Positions 25,083-34,507 of a stretch of DNA of 57,125 nucleotides are shown piece by piece. The notes beneath the pieces are model-generated. The model was given only the letters and a program-made list of their open reading frames with translations. It had not been told where the DNA came from and did not search any database. Source of the DNA: JAUZPB01 sp037140715. Lineage in GTDB: Bacteria > Bacteroidota > Ignavibacteria > Ignavibacteriales > SURF-24. The position numbers were made by a program, and so were the translations under genes. Numbering within the stretch: position 1 is the stretch's first letter; each line of letters opens with the position of its first letter. The stretch covers positions 1 through 57,125 of the forward strand of contig JBAXDX010000005.1 in the NCBI GenBank assembly GCA_037140715.1, written 5' to 3'.

Positions 25083-26165
25083 ATGAAACAGATAGAGATA
25101 ATCCTAAAGAATTTCCTGCTAAGAATATTACTTCTTCTCGTGAAGAGGAATGATAAGGACTACGTTCCGGTATTTAACGAAAAGTCGAATATCCTTTTTA
25201 TCCGCCTTAACAGGATAGGAGATGCTCTGGTGGTTACTCCGCTACTTCATCAGATTAAGGATAGCTTGAAATGTGAAATATCGATACTTGCTGCTTCATC
25301 CAATCACTTTATCTTTGAGAATAATCCTTCCATCGACCATATAATCCTGTTTAATAAGGGACTCGGCAGCTTTTTCGAAACACTTAAACTAATCAAGAGA
25401 GAAAGATACGATGCTGTCGTAGATCTTCATGATGACGTTTCAACTACCGTGTCATTTTTAATCGCCTTATGCCAGGCAAAGAATAAGTTTGGACTTCGCA
25501 AGAGTAATGAGATAGTTTATTCCCGCACAGTTGAAAGACCCGACCCAAAAGTTACGCATGTCGTTGACAGAATATTCGAAATTGCCAGATTGTTTAATGT
25601 GAAGATTTCAAAGGAATCAGCGGGTATCTGTTACCAGCCGGAAGAGCACTCGGTTAACAATGTTAAGAATATTCTGTTGCGTAAGTTTAAGGATAAAAAA
25701 TACCTGATTGGTATGAATATTACCGCAGGAAGCAAAGCAAGATTCTGGGGCATTGAGAATTTTCAGATGGTTCTCAAATTCCTTTCTCAGTATGACGTGA
25801 ATGTTCTGATAATTACAACAACAAAAGATGTAGAAAAAGCACTTCAGATTACATCTGATGACAGAGATAAAATATTTTACTCTCCGTTGTTTGATGAATT
25901 CGCGGCAACAGTCTCCTGCCTGGATTTTTTATTTACACCCGATACATCGATTATACATTTAGCCTCGGCTTATAATGTCCCCGTCTTTGGCCTTTATGTT
26001 AAATATAACACAGAAGATATGATATGGTCGCCTTACAGAACTGATTTTGAATCAATGACTACTACAAATTATAACTTAACTGCTATTTCCGCTGAGGAAA
26101 CCTTAAAGAAACTTAAACCATTTTTAGAAAAGCATATTTATGAATTTAGAAATACCAAAATGTAA
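25083..26165 (+). CDS. GT9-family glycosyltransferase 2
   Basis: A 360-residue GT9 enzyme with the N-terminal Rossmann start ILFIRLNRIGDALVVTPLL near residue 36, preceded by a hydrophobic stretch. The C-terminal substrate motif is weaker (FTPDTSIIHLASAYNVPVFGL). It lacks the C-terminal Cys cluster of its two neighbours. Translated immediately after GT9-1 without a gap. Confidence 0.88.
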   Translation: MKQIEIILKNFLLRILLLLVKRNDKDYVPVFNEKSNILFIRLNRIGDALVVTPLLHQIKDSLKCEISILAASSNHFIFENNPSIDHIILFNKGLGSFFETLKLIKRERYDAVVDLHDDVSTTVSFLIALCQAKNKFGLRKSNEIVYSRTVERPDPKVTHVVDRIFEIARLFNVKISKESAGICYQPEEHSVNNVKNILLRKFKDKKYLIGMNITAGSKARFWGIENFQMVLKFLSQYDVNVLIITTTKDVEKALQITSDDRDKIFYSPLFDEFAATVSCLDFLFTPDTSIIHLASAYNVPVFGLYVKYNTEDMIWSPYRTDFESMTTTNYNLTAISAEETLKKLKPFLEKHIYEFRNTKM

Positions 26166-27255
26166 ACGATTTACCGGATATAAACCCTGCCTTCCGGGTC
26201 ATGACTGCCTTGTTGAAGGCTGCCAGTATCATATTCCAATTGGCGTAAAGATTCTTATTATTAATCTTGATGCTATGGGCGATATCTTAATGACAACTGC
26301 ACAGTTAGCCGGACTAAAGAGAAAATTCCCGGAGTCAACCGTTTACTGGGTAACACTTAAGCCAACAGTCCCGCTTCTGCAAAACAATCCTCTTGTAGAT
26401 AAAGCAATGCCTTATGACTTTGAAACCCTGTCCGTTCTCTCCTGTATGGAATTTGACTATGTAATGAACGTTGATAAATCCCAACGCTCCGGCGCTCTTG
26501 CATTAAGCATAAAGGCTAAACACCGACTCGGCTTTGGCATTAACGAAGACGGCAGGATAATTCCGTTTAATCCCGGAGCTGAATATAATTATAAGCTTGG
26601 AATGGATGATTATCTTAAGTTCAGGGTCAATACAAGAACCGGGCAGGATTATCTGGCGGAAACTTTTGAGCTTGATTATCAGATGGATGACTATGTATTC
26701 TGTTTTACGGAAGAAGAGAACAGGTTTATCGAAACAGCCCGGAAACAGATGAACCTGAACACTTCCGATTTAGTTATTGGATTTAATACCGGATGCTCTT
26801 TGCTTTATCCGAACAAAAAAATGACGATCGACCAGCACATAATTTTAATTGAAAGATTCTTATCCTGCGGCAAATATAAGATAATTCTTCTTGGCGGTCC
26901 TGAAGACCAGGAACGCAACGAGCTGATTTACACTCGTTTCGATGGCAAAATAATAAATACACCGACAAATCTCGGACTTAGAAAAGGCGCATGTTATGAA
27001 AGTCTTGCAAATGTCGTCATTACCGGCGATTCTTTCGGGATGCACCTTGCCATTGCTCTTAAGAAATACGTTGTCGCCTGGTTTGGACTAAGTTGCTGGA
27101 ATGAAATTGAACTCTACGGCAGAGGAATAAAGCTTTTCCCTGAAAACCTTGAGTGCGCGCCATGCTGGAAAAAGGAATGTCCCAATAATCTTGAATGCGT
27201 TGGCATGATTGATCTAAAAAGAATTGAAGAAGAAACTATTAATTATTTCAAATAA
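26140..27255 (+). CDS. GT9-family glycosyltransferase 3 with N-terminal Cys cluster
   Basis: A 371-residue GT9 protein. It differs in having four cysteines in the first 28 residues (C8, C17, C23, C28) before the GT-B start ILIINLDAMGDILMTTAQL. The C-terminus again has a Cys set (CAPCWKKECPNNLEC). The active-site region reads VITGDSFGMHLAIALKKYVVAW. The start overlaps the previous gene by 26 bp, and a later start would lose the Cys motif. It belongs to the envelope polysaccharide cluster. Confidence 0.85.
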   Translation: MNLEIPKCKRFTGYKPCLPGHDCLVEGCQYHIPIGVKILIINLDAMGDILMTTAQLAGLKRKFPESTVYWVTLKPTVPLLQNNPLVDKAMPYDFETLSVLSCMEFDYVMNVDKSQRSGALALSIKAKHRLGFGINEDGRIIPFNPGAEYNYKLGMDDYLKFRVNTRTGQDYLAETFELDYQMDDYVFCFTEEENRFIETARKQMNLNTSDLVIGFNTGCSLLYPNKKMTIDQHIILIERFLSCGKYKIILLGGPEDQERNELIYTRFDGKIINTPTNLGLRKGACYESLANVVITGDSFGMHLAIALKKYVVAWFGLSCWNEIELYGRGIKLFPENLECAPCWKKECPNNLECVGMIDLKRIEEETINYFK

Positions 27256-27270
27256 GGATAATATATTCAG

Positions 27271-28104
27271 ATGGATTATTTATTGATTAACGCGCCGGCA
27301 AAGATTAACTTCGGACTTTATGTTGTCAGTAAGCGCACAGATGGTTTTCATGATATCGAGACAATCTTCTACCCGCTTTATGACTTTGCCGATGAACTGA
27401 CCTTTTCCCGCAGCGACCGCTTTGAATTTCTTTGCAATGATAAAAGTCTTGAAGGAAACGATAACCTTATAGTTAAGGCAAAAAACCTTTTGGAGGAATA
27501 CTCCGGCAGACAAATTAATGTAAAGATAGAGCTGACAAAGATTATTCCTGTCGGGGCAGGCATGGGTGGCGGCAGTTCGGATGCGGCGACTACTCTTATT
27601 TCATTAAATGAAATGTTTGCTCTTAAGACTGACGATCAAAACCTCCGCAGACTCGCCCTGGAACTTGGCTCCGATGTGCCCTTCTTTATTAAGCCGAAGC
27701 CCTCCTTTGCAGAATCCCGCGGCGAAGCGTTAACTCTGCTTAATTTTGACGTTAATCTTCCAATGTTAATTGTAAATCCCGGTATTCATATCTCTACAAA
27801 AGAAGCTTACCAGAATATCAAAGCAAAGAAAGCCTCGTTTGACCTTAAAAAACTTACTGGTTATGATTTTAACAGTCCCGTTGATATTATTAAACATGTA
27901 ACAAATGATTTTGAAGAATACGTTTTTAACGCTTATCCTGAAATTGAGAAAATAAAGGAAAAACTTTACCGTCATGGCGCAAAATTCTCACTTATGACAG
28001 GCAGTGGCTCGACTGTTTTTGGCATTTTTAATACTATCGAAAAAGCTGAAAAGGTCCGGCATTTATTCCCGGATCATTATTTTACGTTTATCAGTCAGTA
28101 CTGA
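27271..28104 (+). CDS. ispE: 4-diphosphocytidyl-2-C-methyl-D-erythritol kinase
   Basis: GHMP kinase that phosphorylates CDP-ME in the MEP isoprenoid pathway. The 277 residues carry the N-terminal PAKINFGLYV, the ATP loop GAGMGGGSSDAATTL (about residues 94-108) and a C-terminal GSGSTVFGIF motif. An AAGGAT site lies upstream. It is last in the plus-strand cluster and linked by a 15-bp gap to GT9-3. Confidence 0.96.
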   Translation: MDYLLINAPAKINFGLYVVSKRTDGFHDIETIFYPLYDFADELTFSRSDRFEFLCNDKSLEGNDNLIVKAKNLLEEYSGRQINVKIELTKIIPVGAGMGGGSSDAATTLISLNEMFALKTDDQNLRRLALELGSDVPFFIKPKPSFAESRGEALTLLNFDVNLPMLIVNPGIHISTKEAYQNIKAKKASFDLKKLTGYDFNSPVDIIKHVTNDFEEYVFNAYPEIEKIKEKLYRHGAKFSLMTGSGSTVFGIFNTIEKAEKVRHLFPDHYFTFISQY

Positions 28105-28122
28105 TTAATCCGATTATCTGTG

Positions 28123-28141
28123 TCTGCCCTGAACAGGCAGA
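28123..28141. terminator. Weak hairpin between convergent ispE and the 28199 gene
   Basis: TCTGCC and GGCAGA form a 6-bp stem with a 7-nt loop, 19 bp after ispE. No T-run follows, so it is only a candidate. Confidence 0.35.
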
Positions 28142-28198
28142 ATATCACAGCACAGGGCAGCGCCCGAATGTTTATTTACAGCACCAGGTTAAAATCTG

Positions 28199-30325
28199 TT
28201 ATAACTCCGTTACAAATTCGATTGTGTTCCTGCCTTTTGGACAACTGATAATATATTCCCCTGTATTCAGATTATCATAAACCGGAAGCTCCGTCTCTTT
28301 ACCGTTTAATAATGCTCTTAATGGCTTCTTATTTAATGTAACATAGACACCTCTCCGCTCATAATATGCAAGCGTAATATTCCTGCCTGAATAATCACAT
28401 GACTGAATATCACAGCTTATATCCGTAATTCTAAATTCAGGTTTATCGTCTGTGCTGTCATGGATTATTTCAATCTTATTACTCCCCTTAGGTACAATTA
28501 CAGACTGCCCTGTAAAACATGCCCATTTTTTGCCATTAATACGAACGGCGGAAACATGTTTTTCGCTCTCCAGCACAAAAGTTACAGGCGATTCTGATGT
28601 AAATTCCGTCTCCGAAAGCCTGTTTACTTTACACATCACAGCTAATGAATACGGAGCGAACTTATAATCGGACGGATGAACAGTATTAACAGCATAAACA
28701 CAGACTCTGTCGGCGTTAAGCGAAGCACAGGATAAAAGCTGAGTAAATTCAAGTCCGGTCTGCACGCTTGTCGGGTACGGATTATCGCGTCCTTCGGAAA
28801 CAATATTGATATCTACCGTAAGCACAGGTTCGCTGCCAAGCATCCTCCTGTATTCACTCCCGATCTTTGCATATCTGTCCGGTCCTAATACCCAGAGAGG
28901 ATAAGGATCTTCTGCCTGCATCGTAAAGCCAAATTCTTTTTGAAGTTTTACAAACTCGTCTGCATCCACACCTATATTTTTGTTTAACTTCTCATCAAAA
29001 GGATTTGCTATCTGCGTTAAATAAATGTCGTATGCCTTATCGAGATTCTCATCGCGGAAGAATTTCAGTAGTTTACGGTTCAGGTTTGTGCAGAGTTCTA
29101 CCCTGTAATCCAAAAACTCCTGAACTGCTTTATCATTCTTCCCGATGTAATACTTACTGCTCTTATTAAATATCTCAATCGGGTCATAATCATATTTACG
29201 CTTATAATCATTACGGACAAAGCTGCTCATGGGCGTAAAGGATGCGGGCATCTTCGGTCCTTCAAGCGACTCAAAATAAAATTCAGCTATATCAATGCCG
29301 TCCCACTCAAAATCATGCACCAGTTTCTTTAAGTACTTCGCGACTTCGTTAAAACATTTAGGCGATTCAAGAGACATAAGCTTCCGCCAGTCAAGATGAG
29401 CATCCTTATTAAGAGCGGTTCTTTCCCTCCACTCCGGATGGGCATTCCAGAACTCAGATGTTACCATCGGTAGCTCAAGCCAGAGATAAACAAGTATCCC
29501 GTTCAGATGAGCATTATCTGCCAGTGCCTTATATTGCTCCCCGTATTTATCAATATCATACCAGCCACTGATATGCAACTCACTTATCCCATAAGATTTA
29601 ATCCTCTTCATCAATTCGACCGGCTCGTCAGTTTCGTGATACCCAAGGTCAAGGTAAGCCACAAGCTTATTCCGCTTCACAAACGGCTTTACATCGAAAA
29701 AGGCTGTAACGGTTTCATGCAGAAAAGGAAACCTTCCGTAACCGAACTCTTTCGGATTATCCAGCGGAGCATTAAGGTAAATAAACTTCCCCTTTCCAAA
29801 AGAGCCGGTAAATGCCACAGGGTTTTCATTATTATCACGGCATAATATTTCACCCTTGGGACATTCTACGATGCTCAGGTCTAAGGCGTATTTATAATTT
29901 ATCTGAATATCAGGATGGTTCTTATCTCTGATATATTCAACTGTGTCATGTTCGTCTGTCTGCTCTATGCCAAGTATGGCGGAAAGACCTGTATATTCTT
30001 CTGTTATAAGGCGGCAGCCGTTCCTGACTTCAAATGCTATCATCTCAGATGCTTCCCTGCTTAGCAAAGAAGCTATATCTCCTGGCACGATTAGTATCAT
30101 TTCGCCTGATTTATTTAATGATATAAATTCATTCAGTCCGACCTGTTGAATTTCAAATCCGACTGAACCAAGCGAATTTTTATAATTAATAAACTGACTG
30201 CTTTGCCGGTTTTCTCTTTTAAGCATATAAATCCGGCTGCCTATACCGGCATAAACGGATGTTAACGCCAGGATAAAGGAAAGCAAAAATAAAAGTATCT
30301 GTATTTTTTTTGGACTGTGTTTCAT
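28199..30325 (-). CDS. Putative secreted TIM-barrel glycosidase-like protein
   Basis: A 708-residue protein. A signal anchor (about residues 8-30) is followed by a glutamine-amidotransferase-like alpha/beta part (about 35-215; EMILIVPGDIASLL, SFGKGKFIYLNAPLDNP). A central region looks like a TIM-barrel glycoside hydrolase (about 225-520; LVAYLDLGYHE, LNGILVYLWLELP, FEWDGIDIAEFYFE), and a beta-rich C-terminus follows. The WDGIDIAEFYFE strand end is where catalytic acids usually sit. I cannot assign a family number or substrate. It resembles uncharacterised GHL-type proteins. The gene is 34 bp upstream of the manA stop region and is read in the same direction. Confidence 0.55.
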   Translation of the reverse strand: MKHSPKKIQILLFLLSFILALTSVYAGIGSRIYMLKRENRQSSQFINYKNSLGSVGFEIQQVGLNEFISLNKSGEMILIVPGDIASLLSREASEMIAFEVRNGCRLITEEYTGLSAILGIEQTDEHDTVEYIRDKNHPDIQINYKYALDLSIVECPKGEILCRDNNENPVAFTGSFGKGKFIYLNAPLDNPKEFGYGRFPFLHETVTAFFDVKPFVKRNKLVAYLDLGYHETDEPVELMKRIKSYGISELHISGWYDIDKYGEQYKALADNAHLNGILVYLWLELPMVTSEFWNAHPEWRERTALNKDAHLDWRKLMSLESPKCFNEVAKYLKKLVHDFEWDGIDIAEFYFESLEGPKMPASFTPMSSFVRNDYKRKYDYDPIEIFNKSSKYYIGKNDKAVQEFLDYRVELCTNLNRKLLKFFRDENLDKAYDIYLTQIANPFDEKLNKNIGVDADEFVKLQKEFGFTMQAEDPYPLWVLGPDRYAKIGSEYRRMLGSEPVLTVDINIVSEGRDNPYPTSVQTGLEFTQLLSCASLNADRVCVYAVNTVHPSDYKFAPYSLAVMCKVNRLSETEFTSESPVTFVLESEKHVSAVRINGKKWACFTGQSVIVPKGSNKIEIIHDSTDDKPEFRITDISCDIQSCDYSGRNITLAYYERRGVYVTLNKKPLRALLNGKETELPVYDNLNTGEYIISCPKGRNTIEFVTEL

Positions 30326-30359
30326 GTGCCGGTGTTCTCTGTTAACTGGTAAAATATCA

Positions 30360-31601
30360 TTAAGGGATTGTTACTTTGAAAATAAGTGCGCCATTATTAA
30401 AAGTTAAGCTGAACTCCTGTGTTACCGCCGGAATAAGTACTGCCTGACCTCTTTCGTAATTGTATGTAACCCCGCCTGCTTCGACTATAAGCACTCCTTC
30501 TATTATCAGGATAATCTGTATCGCGGAATTATCTTTAAATGACTTCGTTTCAGCAGATTTATAATGCCATCTTGTAACTGAATATTCATCAGTCGGAACC
30601 GAATAGACCTTTTCGCTCTCATTACCGGTAGCGGATAAGACCATAGGACGCGTAAAATCGTAAGTCAGTATATCAAGCAAAGAATCAACATCCTTAAATT
30701 TTGGTGTCAGACCGGCACGCACTACATTATCTGAGTTCGCCATACATTCCACGATATTCCCCTTTATATATGCGTGCGGAATTCCGGCATCTATATAAAT
30801 CCCCTCCCCTTCTTTCAGTTCAAATATATTAAGAATAAAAACCGACAACAAGCCTGCATCCGCGCCATACTGCTTTTCAAGGTCGAGGAATAGTTTTTCC
30901 TCATCGCTAAGTTCAGATGTCTCTTTATTTCGGAACTTTTCTTTAAGATTTAAGACTGTTTTCTTAAGCAATGAATTATCAGATAACGATTCAGTCATTA
31001 ACAGCGAGTAAATCCCCTTTACTATCTCCTTTTTTTCTTCATCGGAGCTGTCCGCTTTTTCGAGAGCATCGTATAAGATTTCCGTTCCGGTTATTTCTGT
31101 AAGCTCATTATACTTTTCGAGGGATTCGATTATACTGTCATAAGGTCTGAAGCCCGCTATTGCCCGAAGCGAATCGATTGCGATTGCGATTTCAGGCTTA
31201 TGATTATTGTCAGGGTAATGCCCGGGGTCTTTTTCATGCAGGTATCCTGCCTGAATCTTATTCGGGTGAGCCTGAATGGAAAGAGCTTCGGATACCGAAA
31301 GGACTTTCAGCAAAAACGGCAGTCTGCCGGAAAACTTCCCGCTGGCGGCCTGCCCTATTATCTCATCGGGGAATTTTTCTATTAAGTCTGTCAGCCGATA
31401 AATACCACCGTCAATTTCAACCGAAGATGAAGCTTTCGGATGAGCGCCAATCCAGAGTTCTGCATAAGCCTCATTTTTTTTTCCCTTAATACCGGTTAAA
31501 TCAGCAATGTAAGCATTCCCCCCTTTCTCTCCCCATTGATAATGCTGAACTTCGTTTATTAACTGATATGGCCGCGCTGCAATTTTAATTTCATTATTCA
31601 T
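30360..31601 (-). CDS. manA: Mannose-6-phosphate isomerase, class I
   Basis: Zinc-dependent isomerase of fructose-6-P and mannose-6-P, feeding GDP-mannose synthesis. The 413 residues include the metal-site motif SIQAHPNK (Gln110 and His112), the second Glu in HKPEIAIAI (about residue 135) and the YIDAGIPHAYI segment with its His (about 285-295). Length fits the class I enzyme. It is transcribed ahead of the 28199 gene with a 34-bp gap. Confidence 0.95.
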   Translation of the reverse strand: MNNEIKIAARPYQLINEVQHYQWGEKGGNAYIADLTGIKGKKNEAYAELWIGAHPKASSSVEIDGGIYRLTDLIEKFPDEIIGQAASGKFSGRLPFLLKVLSVSEALSIQAHPNKIQAGYLHEKDPGHYPDNNHKPEIAIAIDSLRAIAGFRPYDSIIESLEKYNELTEITGTEILYDALEKADSSDEEKKEIVKGIYSLLMTESLSDNSLLKKTVLNLKEKFRNKETSELSDEEKLFLDLEKQYGADAGLLSVFILNIFELKEGEGIYIDAGIPHAYIKGNIVECMANSDNVVRAGLTPKFKDVDSLLDILTYDFTRPMVLSATGNESEKVYSVPTDEYSVTRWHYKSAETKSFKDNSAIQIILIIEGVLIVEAGGVTYNYERGQAVLIPAVTQEFSLTFNNGALIFKVTIP

Positions 31602-32051
31602 GAAGACTCCTTATAAGTTCCCTTTTCCTGCCTGAGTTCCGGTTACGCGAAGTATGGTATTTTCTTCCATTATTTTATAAAGACAGGCAGCATTATCCCT
31701 GCAACGTCCTGCCTGAACAAGTAAATTAATCCTTCTGCCGTAATTATAGTAACTGGAAATACCGACAGGAAAAATACATAAAAGAGCGCATTAAAACCAT
31801 AAAACAGTTTACAGACAAGGACGCAGGCACCTCAACAGACATGAACAGTATTGCTTTAGTCAGACTGAAGGTTTATTTTTGGCAGGACGTATCTGACTCA
31901 TCTGATTAAATGACTGACTATGATTCGGAGTTCAGAACATCAGAATGCCCGTTTAATCATAATCAATACAACGGATTATTCGCGCACCTCTGTTTATATT
32001 AAGTGAAATATATAACAATTATCAGCACATATCAATCAGGACGTATATAAC
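31602..32051. other. Intergenic region, nothing recognised
   Basis: This 450-bp stretch separates divergent manA and the lipoprotein gene at 32052 and presumably holds both promoters. I see no gene, hairpin or repeat I would name in it. Confidence 0.6.
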
Positions 32052-32450
32052 ATGAGACACAATTTATTAATGCCGGTCATCTTTGCTTTGGTAATTTTTT
32101 ATGCGGGGTGCAGGGATTCAGTAACTGAATCGGACATCAGGAACAGGACTATTCCATCAGCCAGCGTAAGTTATAATAAAGATATACAGCCCGTCCTTGA
32201 ACTGTATTGCAATCATTCCGGCTGTCATGATGATGGTAGCCGCGCGGGCGGTCTCAGTTTTACTTCGTATCTGAATACTACATCGGATGCGACTGTTGTG
32301 GTAAAAGGATTCCCGGAGAACAGTCGCTTAATCTGGGTTATAACGCCTGGCGCAAGCAACCCGATGCCGCCGTTTATGAATGCTCAGTTAACGCCAAATA
32401 TGATTGCCGGAATTACGACATGGATAAAGGAAGGAGCTAAGCCGAACTAA
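32052..32450 (+). CDS. Lipoprotein with cytochrome c-like domain (CX4CH)
   Basis: A 132-residue protein with a lipoprotein signal (VIFYAGC lipobox, Cys at about 21). A small domain with YCNHSGCHDDGSRAGGL follows, so the presumed heme-binding motif is C-x4-C-H, not C-x2-C-H. Downstream are PGASNPMPPFMNAQLT, where a Met could be the sixth ligand, and a helix ITTWIKEGA. The layout matches small cytochrome-c-like domains of planctomycete/FCB surface lipoproteins. Whether heme is attached is unproven. Confidence 0.7.
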   Translation: MRHNLLMPVIFALVIFYAGCRDSVTESDIRNRTIPSASVSYNKDIQPVLELYCNHSGCHDDGSRAGGLSFTSYLNTTSDATVVVKGFPENSRLIWVITPGASNPMPPFMNAQLTPNMIAGITTWIKEGAKPN

Positions 32451-32453
32451 TAA

Positions 32454-32879
32454 ATGAAAGGAATTTATCTCCTCGAAATTAAAGCTGCTTCCCCGTTCCG
32501 GCTTTTGAACAAAGTATTTTATGACCGGCAGCTTCCTGAAGGGTACTACTATTATTCAGGCAGCGCTCAGAAAAACCTTGAAAGCCGCATTGCACGCCAT
32601 GCAGGGCATGATAAAGTATTGCACTGGCATATCGATTATATTACTTCCCTGACATCAAATAAAGTAGAGAAAATCTATATTTTCCCCGAAGCCGGTAAGG
32701 ATATCGAATGCGAACTGACCAGGCTGCTTTCAGCAGTTCCCTCCTGTTCATTCCCTGTAAAAGGCTTTGGAAACTCCGACTGTTCCAAATGCCATTCGCA
32801 CCTGATTTACTCTCCCACAAAACAGCAGTTGAAGGAAATAACAGATACTTTCGCAGAGTATTTCGTTAAAGAATATTAG
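32454..32879 (+). CDS. GIY-YIG (DUF123) nuclease-fold protein
   Basis: A 141-residue protein of the DUF123 family, which adopts a GIY-YIG-like fold. It begins MKGIYLLEIKAASPF, with the GIY and YYYYSGSAQ (YIG-like) elements, then RIARHAGHDKVLHWHIDYIT. A C-terminal Cys/His set (CSKCHSHLIYS) follows. Family members occur alone or fused to endonuclease III; function is not well established. It starts 3 bp after the lipoprotein stop. Confidence 0.85.
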   Translation: MKGIYLLEIKAASPFRLLNKVFYDRQLPEGYYYYSGSAQKNLESRIARHAGHDKVLHWHIDYITSLTSNKVEKIYIFPEAGKDIECELTRLLSAVPSCSFPVKGFGNSDCSKCHSHLIYSPTKQQLKEITDTFAEYFVKEY

Positions 32880-33004
32880 TATTCCCATTTTCCCCTTCTT
32901 ACTCTTAATCATAATCTTAATCTTACTCGCTTAAAGGCAGGTGAGTATGATTATGATTATAAGCCTTACAGGGGTGCAACATGATGTTAACCTGACAGAC
33001 ATTG

Positions 33005-33256
33005 CTCGATGACATGTCCTGCACCTGCAGGAAGGGCAAAAAGACGCTCGATGACATGTCCTGCACCTGCAGGAAGGGCAAAAAGACGCTCGATGACCCA
33101 ATCTGCAAGTGCGGATTGACCCGTTTAAGACTCTATGACATACTTCGCACCTGGCCATTGACCCGTTTAAGGCTTTATGACATACTTTGCACCTGGCCAT
33201 TGACCCGTTTAAGGCTCTATGACATACTTTGCACCTGGTAAGTATGTCATAGAAAG
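33005..33256. repeat. Six 42-bp tandem repeats with two alternative tails
   Basis: Units lie at 33005, 33047, 33089, 33131, 33173 and 33215, each exactly 42 bp. Four or five share a head CTCxATGACAT...TGCACCTG. Units 1-2 carry a tail ending GGGCAAAAAGACG. Units 3-5 carry a tail with ATTGACCCGTTTAAG. Unit 3 is a chimera with an A-type start and a B-type tail. Unit 6 keeps the head and then pairs with flanking sequence into a hairpin. The array has no recognised function. Confidence 0.85.
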
Positions 33257-33264
33257 TCTTTTTT
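33217..33264 (+). terminator. Hairpin formed by the last minisatellite unit
   Basis: CTATGACATACTT (33217-33229) and AAGTATGTCATAG (33240-33252) are perfect complements separated by 10 nt, followed by a T-rich tract (about 33258-33264). It would be a good intrinsic terminator for plus-strand transcription, although no gene ends close by. Confidence 0.6.
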
Positions 33265-33508
33265 ATCGAATCACGGTTACCGCCCGGGTAAAATTACATT
33301 CCATGGCACATTTCAGGACATGCTCCGGTATAAAATCCCGTTCTTCAGCATATCACCCGGACTTCCCCCGTTAGAAAACGGACTCGGAATAATAATTTGC
33401 TTTTCGCCGGAGATACAAAGCTGTTCATCCGGACTGGCTGGTAAAATATCCTTACCATATTGTGCATAAAATAATTCAACCGGCAGCGTGGCACGGTTCA
33501 GAATCGCA

Positions 33509-34507
33509 TTAAATCCACTTCATCTTATTATACCACTGGCATGTTTTTCTTATGCCTTCTTCGAGGGAAATATGCTGGCTGTAGCCCAGTTCTCTCATAG
33601 CCTTGGCGGTACTGCATGTCCAGGCCGGCTGTACTATATCGCGTGCTTTCTCAAGGTTAAGTGTGGCAGGTTTGGAGCTGAATATCGAGAAGAACTGCGC
33701 TATTGCCGCGATTATATAAACTAAGCAGTGCGGAACTTTCAGCAACCGCGGTTTTTTATTAAGCACTATTGAAGTTACTTCACCTATCTCCTTCCAGTAG
33801 TAATACTTTTCACTGCCGATGAAGTATATCTGTCCGGCTGACTTTACGCTTCTGGCGGCTATGTAAAAACCATTGATGAGGTCAGTTACATGTATCAGGC
33901 TTAAAGGCTTATCCTTCATTCCGATGGTCGTCATAAGTCCTTTATTGAAAGTCTTAAAAAATATCATAATTTCCGTGTCCCGCTCGCCGTAAACAGCAGG
34001 AGCGCGGCAAATTGTAACGGGCAGCCTGTCCATATAAGTCTTAGCAAGCTTTTCTTCCTCAAGTTTGCTTTTGCCATAGGTTGTAATCGGATGCTCCGGT
34101 GTTTCTTCTGTAACCGGTTTACCTTCGAGAGAGGGTCCGCACGCGGTCTGACTACTGACTATGACAATTTTACGTAAAGATTCCTTAGCCGTAAGAGCAG
34201 CTTCAAGCAAAGTTCTCGTAGTTTCTACGTTGCCTTTAAAGTAACCCTCCGGTTTTTTGGATTTTACAACTCCCGCCACATGAAAAATATACTGCGCTCC
34301 CTTAAAAGCATCGGCAAGGGCTTTCTGGTCAGAAAGCCCGCAGTCAATTATTTCAACAGGTTTAAGATCAAGCCATTGTAAATTACTCGATTTTCTGGTT
34401 ATACAGCGTACAATATACCCCTTATTAATCAATAAATCGACCAGATGACTTCCTACAAAACCATTCGCGCCTGTTACTACAGCAATCCTTTTCTTATTCA
34501 TTCGCAT
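33509..34507 (-). CDS. NAD-dependent epimerase/dehydratase (CerR-like candidate)
   Basis: A 332-residue extended SDR. The NAD-binding Rossmann loop is VTGANGFVGSHLVDLL, and Tyr-x-x-x-Lys is present as TYGKSKLEEEK (about residues 142-152). The start could instead be Met3 at 34501. Oxidoreductases of this type reduce ketone intermediates in bacterial sphingolipid synthesis (CerR in Caulobacter). The assignment here rests on the divergent neighbour spt. Without that context it could be any nucleotide-sugar or sterol epimerase-like enzyme. Confidence 0.75.
   Translation of the reverse strand: MRMNKKRIAVVTGANGFVGSHLVDLLINKGYIVRCITRKSSNLQWLDLKPVEIIDCGLSDQKALADAFKGAQYIFHVAGVVKSKKPEGYFKGNVETTRTLLEAALTAKESLRKIVIVSSQTACGPSLEGKPVTEETPEHPITTYGKSKLEEEKLAKTYMDRLPVTICRAPAVYGERDTEIMIFFKTFNKGLMTTIGMKDKPLSLIHVTDLINGFYIAARSVKSAGQIYFIGSEKYYYWKEIGEVTSIVLNKKPRLLKVPHCLVYIIAAIAQFFSIFSSKPATLNLEKARDIVQPAWTCSTAKAMRELGYSQHISLEEGIRKTCQWYNKMKWI

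Larger units (their letters stand above)
32880..33508. other. Non-coding region with 42-bp minisatellite
   Basis: This 629-bp stretch has a 252-bp tandem array (33005-33256) followed by a hairpin; 33265-33508 has nothing recognisable. Open frames on both strands across the array result from the repeat length being a multiple of three. Confidence 0.75.

Noticed and set aside
32923..33241. Minisatellite ORFs, including a minus-strand chain of CxxCH motifs (32931-33200) resembling multiheme cytochrome
   Set aside because: No signal peptide or ribosome site; motif repeats follow from the 42-bp period.
33488..33724. Plus-strand ORF at 33488-33724
   Set aside because: Antisense to the C-terminus of the SDR epimerase.
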